A model generated the notes under the pieces. The model saw nothing but the letters and a program-made list of their open reading frames with translations. It searched no databases and had not been told where the DNA came from. Positions 34,767 through 44,200 of a stretch of 64,000 nucleotides of DNA are shown in pieces. Source of the DNA: Desulfitobacterium_A nosdiversum (lineage in GTDB: Bacteria > Bacillota > Desulfitobacteriia > Desulfitobacteriales > Desulfitobacteriaceae). The stretch is taken from positions 1,364,001-1,428,000 of the forward strand of contig NZ_CP172056.1 of the NCBI RefSeq assembly GCF_049860565.1, in the 5' to 3' direction. Numbering within the stretch: position 1 is the first letter of the stretch; each line of letters starts with the position of its first letter. The position numbers were made by a program, and so were the translations under genes.

Positions 34767-35567
34767 ATGATCTCCAATATTAGGAAAATAACTTTCTTGT
34801 TACTATTTATCTCTTTAACTTTTAGTTCTGTTGGGTGTTCTATGAATAATGGAATGATAATTGAAATACATAAAAACATGTCTGATTATTTGCGAAGCAC
34901 CTACGGACATGACTTTGTGGTAGAAAAGCCTGCACTTTCCGGCAATGAAGGGTTCGGGTACCACAATTACTACGCCAGGGCTTATCCAAAGGAACAGCCG
35001 GATTTAAGGTTCATTGTCAACTGGGAGAAAAACAAGGGAGTCTATGATGACAATTATTTAGGGACAAAATGGACCAAACAAGGAACAGAAGTGATGACCA
35101 GACGGCTTCGGGAGGTGTATGGAGACGACTTCTGGCTGGAAGAGTATTGGCTATCATATAACGACAAAAAGGTCAAGGACTTGGATTATCCTGATATTAT
35201 CAGCAAATATGCGGACAAAATGAGAGTTGATATCAGTTATTATGTATTTCTTGACAACGAACTGGACAAAAAATATGAAGCCGAAAGGGCATATAAAATT
35301 TTAAGACAGAATTTTATTGACACTAAAACTCTACAGTTTAATTTTATTGTGGGTTATTTACTCAAGAATAGGAAAGAAGATTTGTTTTATGTCTTTAATT
35401 CTACAAAGAAGGGAGATGGAGCAAGAGCGCAATCAGAGTTGTATAAAACGGGAATTTTACAAAACTGGTTGCTAGTTCAATATTCGAAACGTTTAAGCGA
35501 AGAGCATAGTGATGGATTTAAAAAAGTTAATGACATTAATGATCTATTAGATAGATTTAAGTATTAA
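34767..35567 (+). CDS. Hypothetical lipoprotein
   Basis: 266-residue secreted lipoprotein. The signal peptide ends at a lipobox (FSSVGC, Cys near residue 24). The mature part is charged, rich in Tyr, Lys and Asp, and predicted mostly helical after residue 150; I recognise no family. TCAGGAG precedes the ATG. It is followed at once by a small broken gene (35581-35823) and lies at the edge of the toxin locus. It could be a surface immunity-type lipoprotein, but nothing in the sequence proves that. Confidence 0.65.
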   Translation: MISNIRKITFLLLFISLTFSSVGCSMNNGMIIEIHKNMSDYLRSTYGHDFVVEKPALSGNEGFGYHNYYARAYPKEQPDLRFIVNWEKNKGVYDDNYLGTKWTKQGTEVMTRRLREVYGDDFWLEEYWLSYNDKKVKDLDYPDIISKYADKMRVDISYYVFLDNELDKKYEAERAYKILRQNFIDTKTLQFNFIVGYLLKNRKEDLFYVFNSTKKGDGARAQSELYKTGILQNWLLVQYSKRLSEEHSDGFKKVNDINDLLDRFKY

Positions 35568-35580
35568 GGGAGAAAAACAA

Positions 35581-35823
35581 ATGTCAATAAATTTAACAGA
35601 TCAATCTTTAGTATTTTCTCGGAAGGAACATTAGGAACCCATATGGTACTATTTTCTTCTAATTTGGAAGGAAATAAATATTCCACTTCAATTAAGTAAA
35701 ACATGGGAGAATGACTTACCGCTTATATGGGAAAAGCTCTCTATTAATATTCCAGAAGATATGAAGGAAAAGAAAGATGAAATTATTAAAAGCCTTAGAA
35801 ACGTTGACAATAGCAGAGCTTGA
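35581..35823 (+). pseudogene. Small gene interrupted by an in-frame amber codon
   Basis: An ATG behind GGGAG opens 17 codons (MSINLTDQSLVFSRKEH) and stops at TAG 35632-35634. The same frame then runs on for 62 codons (EPIWYYFLLIWKEINIP and on to SLRNVDNSRA) and ends in TGA at 35821. Protein-like composition on both sides of the stop suggests one roughly 80-residue gene broken by a point mutation. It begins 13 bases after the lipoprotein gene. Family unknown. Stop-codon readthrough is possible but less likely. Confidence 0.5.
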
Positions 35824-35941
35824 AGCTCTTGTTGAGCGAGTATCTGTCATTGACCCAACAGTTCCAGCTGGTTCAACTACTGAAAAAGTCAAGAAAAGCG
35901 TACACCCAAACAGGCCCATGAACCCTTTTGAATGTTCTTCA

Positions 35942-36229
35942 TCAAGCCACCTTGGAAAGGAATAAAGCTCTCTTTTTAAGTGGAGGCAAATTTCCCTCAT
36001 TCGCCGTATATCGCCGTTCTAAATTGTAGTAAAGTTCAATCCAGGCAAAGACTTTACTTCGGACTTCCTCTCGGGTCAACTTATAAAGCGGAATCCGATA
36101 GATTAAATCCTTTTTCAAGGTCGCGAAAAAGCTCTCCATCCGGGCATTATCAAAGCAACTTCCGGTGCGTCCCATGCTTTGCCGGATATGATATTTATCG
36201 AGTTCTTGGCGATATTCACGACTGGTATA
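35942..36229 (-). pseudogene. IS3-family transposase, C-terminal relic
   Basis: Minus-strand remnant of the orfB/rve transposase. After the intron junction it reads YTSREYRQELDKYHIRQSMG, then GSCFDNARMESFFATLKKD with the catalytic-core Asn-Ala-x-x-Glu, then WIELYYNLERRYTANEG, and ends in the stop at 35942. About 95 residues remain of roughly 280. The 5' exon is missing. No clear inverted repeat was found at the outer end. Confidence 0.8.
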
Positions 36230-36937
36230 ATCGACTAAAGAAAAGGGATTGCTCCCTTTCCCTCGTCTAAGAACCGTACGTGAGAGTTTCCCGCTCATAC
36301 GGCTCAAGCATTTCTTCACCATTTCTGGCGGCAACCAGTGATTTTAACTTGATTTTTCTCTTCTCAAAATACTCATCGTGTAAGAAGGGATTTCGAGAAA
36401 TTTGCAATTTAGGGTGTCGGATGATGTCTATCCTTCTTAGATTAATAAGACTGTATTCATCCGTCATGAACAGCCATCTCTTGCCATTCTTTTCATGCCA
36501 ATATTTGTTCAGTCGCCACCATTTATTTTTGTTGGGGTGTCGGTGTTCTGCCCATTGTTGTAATAACAGATACAGAGTGTTGTTGATGTAAGAAAAGGCT
36601 TGACTTGCCACAACATGTCGGTGATAGTTGGTCCACCCTCTAATCACTTGGTTTAGCCTTCGGATTAATTCAGATTGACTGTCTGCTTTTCCTTCTTTCA
36701 GAATGATAGTAGCACATTTCCTTGTCAGGGTTATTATTGAATTCTTTGATGGTTTGACCATTAATTTTCCTTTGAACTTTCGAAATGTCCAACCAAGAAA
36801 GTCGAAGCCGTCATCTATACGCGTGATCATAGTTTTCTTTTCAGATAGAGTTAGTCCTCGGTTTTTAAGAAATTGACTAACAATGTCTTTGAGTTTTTTT
36901 GCTATTTCTTTTGTATTTGCGGTGAGATAAAGTAGGC
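36230..36937 (-). mobile_element. Group II intron, 3' remnant inside the IS3 transposase
   Basis: Minus-strand 3' half of a group II intron. Domain V is clear at 36305-36271 (GAGCCGTATGAGC...CACGTACGGTTC), followed by a domain VI hairpin and a likely 3' end at 36230 (ending AT). The transposase frame resumes at 36229 (YTSREY), so the intron sat in the rve domain of the IS. The 5' half of the intron and the upstream exon are gone: homology stops near 36937, where the SUKH duplication begins. Confidence 0.8.
36267..36925 (-). pseudogene. Group II intron reverse transcriptase/maturase, C-terminal part
   Basis: About 220 residues of the intron-encoded protein. They start in the RT palm (TANTKEIAKKLKDI, then LKNRGLTLSEKKT, then FDFLGWTFRKFKGK) and include the maturase domain X (LNQVIRGWTNYHRHVVAS, LQQWAEHRHPNKNKWW). 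The catalytic YADD box and everything before it are missing. No HNH endonuclease domain is present; the frame ends inside domain V (EPYERETLTYGS). Not functional. Confidence 0.82.
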
Positions 36938-37016
36938 TAATGACATTTCTTGATAATTGGCTAAATGAAAACGGACGATAAGTAAAGTGAAATTTATTTT
37001 ATAGGAGGATACTGTT

Positions 37017-37535
37017 ATGGCAAATCAAAACAATAGCTTACAAGAAGAAATTCGCGAGCTGCAGGAACTATGCAAGCGTATGGAAGACATGGAAATAAAT
37101 GAATCACGATTTAACCCGCCTGCCACCGAGGAGGAAATCTTGGATTGGGAGCGCACCAATGTCAACGCAATTCCTGAATCTTACAAAGAATGGCTGCGGT
37201 TTTCCAACGGTTCGCAGATATTAGGTATAACAGCACGGCTTTCAAGCTTAAAAGGGATGGTTGTAAAGAATGAATTTATTCCGGAGGATATGGTTATTAT
37301 TGGCCACTTGGGTGGTAGCGGAGAAATACTCTGTTTCTCAAAAACGACGGGAAAAATTGTAAGACTATTTGATAGAGAAAGGGATGAATTCGATAGCTTT
37401 AAAGATATCATTCTTGAACTGATACGTAAGGGGAAGAGTATACTAGGCGAGGATGAAACGTCTAAGGAAACAATAGCTAAGTTGATGGCTATGGTTGAAG
37501 CTAAAAGGAAGAGGGAGGGGAATAAGCAAGTATGA
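37017..37535 (+). CDS. SUKH (SMI1/KNR4) immunity-type protein, copy 1
   Basis: 172-residue cytoplasmic protein with an N-terminal helical segment (residues 5-25) and a SUKH fold at about 30-140. Typical motifs are FNPPATEEEILDWERTN, IPESYKEWLRFSNGSQ and IIGHLGGSGEILCFSKTTG. SUKH proteins are the commonest immunity proteins of bacterial polymorphic toxins, especially nucleases. ATG 37017 follows ATAGGAGG. It is about 90% identical to copy 2. A short charged tail replaces the longer tail of copy 2. Its stop overlaps (ATGA) a 33-codon vestige of a toxin start. Confidence 0.85.
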   Translation: MANQNNSLQEEIRELQELCKRMEDMEINESRFNPPATEEEILDWERTNVNAIPESYKEWLRFSNGSQILGITARLSSLKGMVVKNEFIPEDMVIIGHLGGSGEILCFSKTTGKIVRLFDRERDEFDSFKDIILELIRKGKSILGEDETSKETIAKLMAMVEAKRKREGNKQV

Positions 37536-37633
37536 CGATACTAGAAATGTCGAGAAGAGAAAAGACGGATGCCTTCAATGAGTTAAGTGTTGAAGGCCGG
37601 AAACAATTTATAATGACATTTCTTGATAATTGA
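37532..37633 (+). pseudogene. Vestigial N-terminus of a second RTX toxin gene
   Basis: A 33-codon frame starting in the stop of SUKH copy 1. MTILEMSRREKTDAFNELSV then EGRKQFI aligns with the first residues of the intact giant protein (MWLLELSQKEMTDVFNAFSI then EERKQLL) and then stops. The shared start and the SUKH-toxin order show that a toxin gene once followed copy 1 and was deleted during duplication. It may still be translated as a short peptide. Confidence 0.75.
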
Positions 37634-37691
37634 CGCAATGAAAACGTAACTATAAGTATAGTGAAATTTATTTTATAGGAGGAAATCTGTT

Positions 37692-38261
37692 ATGGAAATT
37701 CAAAACAATAGCTTACAAAAAGAAATCCGCGAGCTGCAGGAACTATGCAAGCGTATGGAAGACATGGAAATGAATGAATCACGATTTAACCCGCCTGTCA
37801 CCGAGGAGGAAATCTTGGATTGGGAACGCACCAATGGCATCGCAATTCCTGAATCTTACAAAGAATGGCTGCGGTTTTCCAACGGTTCGCAGATATTAGG
37901 TATGACAGCACGGCTTTCAAGCTTAAAAGGGATGGTTATAAAGAATGAATTTATCCCGGAGGATATGGTTATTATTGGTCACTTGGGTGGTAGCGGAGAA
38001 ATAGTTTGTTTTTCAAAAACGACGGGAAAAATTGTAAGACTATTTGATAGAGAAAGGGAAGAATTCGATAGCTTTAAAGATATCCTTCTTGATCTGATAC
38101 AAAGTGGAAAAAGCATGCTAGGCGAGGACGAAACAACGAATAAACTAGGAGCTATGATGTTGGCTATGCTTGAAGCTAAAAAGAATTCTGCGGAAGGATT
38201 AACTGAAGAGCAGGCTAAGGCTCTAGCAATGCTGGAATCTAAAAAGAAGTGGAAGGAGTAG
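37692..38261 (+). CDS. SUKH (SMI1/KNR4) immunity-type protein, copy 2
   Basis: 189-residue paralogue of copy 1 with the same SUKH motifs (FNPPVTEEEILDWERTNGI, IPESYKEWLRFSNGSQ) and a longer Lys/Ala/Glu tail. The giant toxin gene starts 6 bases after its stop, with the toxin ribosome binding site AAGGAG inside the end of this gene, so immunity protein and toxin are made together. The most likely job is binding and blocking the HNH nuclease domain of that toxin in the producing cell. Confidence 0.87.
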   Translation: MEIQNNSLQKEIRELQELCKRMEDMEMNESRFNPPVTEEEILDWERTNGIAIPESYKEWLRFSNGSQILGMTARLSSLKGMVIKNEFIPEDMVIIGHLGGSGEIVCFSKTTGKIVRLFDREREEFDSFKDILLDLIQSGKSMLGEDETTNKLGAMMLAMLEAKKNSAEGLTEEQAKALAMLESKKKWKE

Positions 38262-38267
38262 GGTAGT

Positions 38268-41200
38268 ATGTGGTTACTGGAACTGTCGCAAAAAGAAATG
38301 ACGGATGTCTTCAATGCATTTAGTATTGAAGAACGGAAACAGTTATTGCAAAGCATGACGGAAGCAGACAGAAATACATTTATAAAGAAAATTCGCGATC
38401 AAGCTGTCCAAAACTTTTGGAATAATGAGCGTGAACTTTTAAAACAAGGATTAGGCACACGGGAGTGGACCCCGGAGCAAATGGAAGCCATATTGAATGT
38501 GGGCGAATCTGGAAACGAAAAGTCAAGTGCTGGACGCGCATTTCAGATGGATGCTGACGGATTGCCGATAATCGACCCACAGAATAATACTTCGTACTAT
38601 GGGCATCATATGTTAAATGCCGCTGAGTATCCTGAATACGCCGGTGACTATCGAAATATTCAGGCATTAGACTATAATGAGCATCTTTATGGTGCGCACG
38701 ATGGCAATACCACAGCGCCCACAAATTGGTATTATGACCCGGTCACGGAGACGCGGGTGGAAATGGATGTCAGTACAGTTGATTTCGACAACACTCACTA
38801 TCCGCCGTATGCCAATCAAACAAAGGGTTTCCGTTCGGATGATGCAATGCGAAGCACTTATCCTGATTTTGATGGTATGACCGATGGAGAGAAACTCTCA
38901 CTGAAATACATAGACAGAGTACTGATTGACTCTGATTCGGTGGATGATTTAACGAGAGTGACTGATCGATTAACAACATCGAAGAAGTATGGTGTCACTC
39001 GATTTGATGATTTAAGATTTCACGTTGATGATAACAATAAAATTATTATTGATAATTTAACAGAAATTACTGGTGGAAACCCCATCGATCCGCCTTCCAA
39101 CTCTGTTTTTGACACAACAATCGGTGAGATGAAAAATTTTGCCGATGATGTTGATGTGCGTTCAAAATTCGGTGCAGACTACGACAATTTCTCTACTCTT
39201 GAGAAAATGGAAGCGAAACAAATCGATTACTATGTCCGCCAGATAACAAATTTAGACGGTGCGCCGATAGCCGATGATGTGCTAGCCCGTTACTTGGCTA
39301 CCACAAACAAAACGGTGGACACGCTGAATGACTTTGATAAAACCGCTTTAGCTGTGGCTAGCAAAATTGGCGATAAATCTGACGATGTTGCCAAACTGCT
39401 CTCAAAAGCGTCAAAGTATGATAACGTACTTAAAGCTGCTTCAAAAGTTGGCGGTGTTGTTGACGTTGTCGGCACTGTAGCAATAGCTGGACTTTCTATT
39501 TACCGTGCGGTTGATGCATATAACAACGGTGACCCAAATAAAGCTACTGCTATTATTGTAGAATCCACTACCGAATTAGCCGTCGGTGCAATAGGCGGTT
39601 GGGCATTAACAACAACAATTGCGCCCTACCTTATGGGTGTTGGTGCGGCTGTCGGAGGTCCGATTGGTGCGGGTATCGGCGGTATTCTTGCCGGAGCTAT
39701 CGGCTATGGTGTTGCAGGTATTGTGGGAAGTGAACTTGGACATGTACTAAGTGATCTCCTTAATGATTTACGTGACATATTCCATACAGCGGAGATTACG
39801 AAATCTCCTCTCATTCTGGATCTTGACGGTGATGGGGTCGAAACTACCTCTCTCAAAGACGGCGTTAATTTTGATCAGAATGACAATGGCTTTACTGAAA
39901 AGACTGCATGGGTAGGCAAAGATGATGGCCTTTTAGTCCGCGATATAAATGATAACGGTATTATTGACAGCGGGAGAGAGCTTTTTGGAGACAACACTCT
40001 TTTAAAGGATAGCTCAAAGGCAGCTAATGGTTTTATTGCCCTTGCCGATTTAGATAGCAATCATGATGGTAAAATTGATAATAATGACGAAAAATATGGT
40101 CAACTTCGCATTTGGATGGATTCTAATGGAAATGGTATTACTGAAAGCGGCGAGCTTATTACTCTTACTGATGCTAAAGTATCATCCATTGCCACTGGAT
40201 ATAGTTCATCGACAATTGTAGATGCACAAGGAAATGAACATAAGCAGGTCGGATCTTATATCAAGTCGGATGGTACAACCGCATCAATCGATGACGTATG
40301 GTTTAAAATGGATGCAATGTATTCAACCGCTAAAAGTGTCCTTGAAGAGACATCAGAAGTAGCAGCTTTACCTGATCTTCAGGGATTTGGTAATGCTTAT
40401 AGCTTGCATCAGGCCATGCTACATGACAACAGCAAACATTTGCAGAGTCTTGTAGAACAGTTTGTCAGTGAAACGGATCCTGTTGCCAAAAAACAACTAG
40501 TAACAAACATTATTTATGCTTGGACAGGTGTTGAAAATATAGATCCTAACAGCAGGGCTGCATCTCAGATTTATGGCAATGTTATTGGAGACGCCAGAAA
40601 ACTGGAGGCCCTTGAAGTGCTTTTTGGTGAAAAGTATTTGGGTACATGGTGCTGGGGAACAAGGGATCCTAATCCTCATGGACAAGCGGCACCTTTACTT
40701 TTAGAGGCATTTGATAAATTTTCAAATTCCGTATACACACTGCTTGTGGCACAATCCCAATTGAAGGATCTTTACAGCAAAGTTAATTTAATGTGGGATG
40801 AAAACTCGAATAGTCTTAAGTTTGATATATCTGGAGTCGCATCTGAGATTTCAAATCGAATTTCCAGTGATGAAGCTGCAGGTAAGGAACTATTAAAGCA
40901 ATTTACGGCTAACATGTATCAATTGAACATTACTGACATAGTGAATTTTGAAACATTTCGTGAAACATTTGCCTCTAAAGGAATTGAATATCAGCGCATT
41001 ATTGATGCAGCTAATAAAGTTCAAATATTAGGCACAAGTACAAATGATTCACTTGTTGGAACCAATGCAAATGAAGCTATTTGGGGAGATAATGGAGATG
41101 ATGCTATTCTTGGTAATGGTGGGGAGGATTTTCTTTTTGGTGGCGATGGATATGATTCACTTTCAGGCGGGGATGGAGGTGACATCCTCGTTGGTGGAAG

Positions 41201-44200
41201 CGGCGACGATAAACTCTACGGCGGGACAGGCAATGACCTGCTGGAAGGCGGCAGCGGCAGGGATTATATGGAAGGCGGGACAGGAAACGACACCTATGTT
41301 TTCGGCAGGGGCGATGGACTGGATACAATCAATGAATACGATAGCACCGTCGGTAATGTCGATGTCCTGCGTTTCTTGGAAGGAGTAAATCCAAGCGATA
41401 TCACATTGAAAAGAAACAGCTCAAACCTGGAAGTGTATATTACCAGCACGTCAGACAAGCTGGTTATTAGCAATTATTTCTCCAACGATGCTTATAAGAT
41501 AGAACAAATCCGGTTCCATGACGGTACTTTATGGGATAGCGCTGCCATCAAGCAAATAGTACTTACAGGGAGCACCGGAAATGATGTTTTTTACGGCTAT
41601 GAAGATAATGACAGTATTTCCGGTCTGGATGGCAGCGACACCTTGTACGGGAATTCCGGGGATGATACGTTAAGCGGTGATTCCGGCGACGATAAACTGT
41701 ATGGTGGTGCGGGAAATGACGTGATGAGCGGCGGCGCAGGCATTGACTATTTGGAAGGAAGCAGCGGGAACGATACCTATTTATTCGGGCGCGGTTACGG
41801 ACAGGATACTGTTAATGACTACGATTCCGCAAGCGGTAATCAGGATAAAATCAGTCTTCTGGAAGGCGTATCACCTGCGGATATAACTCTCAGGAGAAAC
41901 AACTATAATCTTGAAGTCCAGATTAATGGAACCAAGGATGTTTTAACGGTATCGAACTTTTTTTCCAACGATTACTATAAAATCGAACAGATACAATTTG
42001 CTGACGGAACAGCTTGGGACACTGCTTATATCAAAAGTGCCGTAACGACAGCAAGTGAAGAAAATAACAGTATCCAGGGATATGAAACAAATGATGTTTT
42101 TAACGGACTCGGTGGGAATGACACAATCTATGGCTATGCAGGAAGCGATACGCTAGACGGAGGAACCGGCAATGACATGCTATATGGCGGAGAAGGCAGC
42201 GATACGGTAATCGGCGGCGATGGAGACGATACTCTGTATGGAGAAAATAATGACGATATTCTTCGCGGGGGAGCGGGCGACGATAAAATTTATGGCGGAT
42301 ATGGTGTAGACCTGATGGACGGCGGTACAGGGAACGATTACCTGGAAGGTGGATCAGGAAACGATACGTATCTGTTTGGCCGAGGGTCCGGACAAGACAG
42401 TATTTACGATTACGATTCTGCAAGCGGCAATATCGACGTGATTACAATAGCCGAAGGAGTACAGCCGGGAGAAGTATCCTTGAAGAGAAGCGGTTCCAAT
42501 CTTGCTCTAAGCATTAATGGAACAAAAGATATCTTTACGGTAAGCAACTATTTTTCAAATGATTACTACAAAATAGAACAGATCAAGTTTATGGACGGAA
42601 CGGTTTGGGATACTGCTTATATCAAGAATACCGTAATAGCGGCGAGTGAAGAAAACGAGACAATTCAAGGGTATGAAACAAACGATACCCTGAACGGACT
42701 TGCCGGAAATGACGCTTTATACGGCTATGCGGGCAACGACACAATGGACGGCGGAACAGGCAATGATACTCTGTATGGCGGCGACGGCAACGATATTTTG
42801 GCAGGCGGAGACGGTGACGATACCCTGAACGGCGAGTACGGTGACGATATTCTTTCAGGCGGGGCAGGCGATGACAAGTTTTACGGCAGCTATGGTACGG
42901 ATTATCTGGACGGCGGAAGCGGGAACGACTACCTGGAAGGAGGCAGCGGCAATGATACCTATGTATTCGGGCGTGGGTACGGCCAGGACACCATTTATGA
43001 TTATGACTACACAAGCGGGAATATCGATAGAATAACAATTTCCGAAGGGGTACTCCCTGACGATATTTTGATCAAAAGAAATCGTTCAAACCTTGAATTA
43101 AGCATTAACGGAACAAATGACAAATTGACTGTAAACAACTACTTTGACAGCAGCAACTACTATAAGGTTGAGCAAATACTGTTTGCAGATGGAACAAGCT
43201 GGGATATGGCATTTATCAAGAATGCCGTGCTTGCTGCTGGCGAAGAAAAAGACGTCATACAGGGCTATGAAACAAATGATACCTTTAATGGCCTTGGCGG
43301 CAATGATACGATCTACGGCTATACCGGAGATGACACAATCGATGGCGGAGCCGAAAACGATATCTTGTATGGCGGCGATGGCAATGACACCATTCTGGGC
43401 GGCTCAGGTGATGATACGGTTTATGGGGAATACGGCAATGATACGTTAACCGGTGGAACCGGAAATGATAAACTGTATGGTTCCTATGGTGCAGATACGT
43501 TGGATGGCGGAACCGGAAACGACTCTCTGGAAGGAAGCAGCGGCAACGACACCTATGTATTCGGGCGTGGGTACGGCCAGGACACCATTTATGATTATGA
43601 CTACACAAGCGGGAATATAGACAAGGTAAGTTTCTTAGAGGGAGTTGCTCCCGGGGATATCACTCTAAAAAGAACCGGATCGAATTTAGAACTAAGCATC
43701 TATGGTACATCTGATAAATTAACGATCAATAGTTACTTTGACAGCAGTAATTATTATCTGGTTGAGCAAATCGAGTTTGCCGACGGAACAGTATGGGACA
43801 ATGCTTTTGTTAAAAATGCACTACTCATAGCCGGCGATGCGAACGATACCATCCAGGGCTATGAGACTAACGATACCATAAATGGTCTTGCCGGCAATGA
43901 TTATATTTATGGAAACGCAGGCAACGATACAATTGACAGCGGCATCGGCAATGATACGCTCTATGGTCAGGACGGCGACGATATTTTAAAAGGCGGGACC
44001 GGGGATGACAAGCTGTACGGCTCCTACGGCGCGGATTCAATGGACGGCGGGACCGGGAACGACTATATGGAGGGCAGTTATGGTAACGATATCTATGTAT
44101 TTGGACGCGGTTTTGGGCAGGATACAATATATGATTACGACTATACAAGCGGTAATTTAGACAGGATTACACTGGCTGAAGGGCTGACCACTGCGGATAT

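Larger units (their letters stand above)
36938..38261 (+). repeat. Tandem duplication of the SUKH unit (period about 674 bp)
   Basis: 36938-37610 and 37611-38261 are near-identical direct repeats. Both begin TAATGACATTTCTTGATAAT (36938 and 37611) and contain ATTTATTTTATAGGAGG before a SUKH gene (starts 37017 and 37692). Each unit starts with the end of a vestigial toxin N-terminus. The left edge of the first unit cuts into the group II intron, so it marks a recombination point. Confidence 0.85.

Noticed and set aside
35777..35965. 62-codon frame (MKLLKALETLTIAELEALVE...) after the amber-split gene
   Set aside because: It has a possible ribosome site but overlaps the pseudogene end and runs into the antisense of the IS3 relic. 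No recognisable family; left out as unproven.
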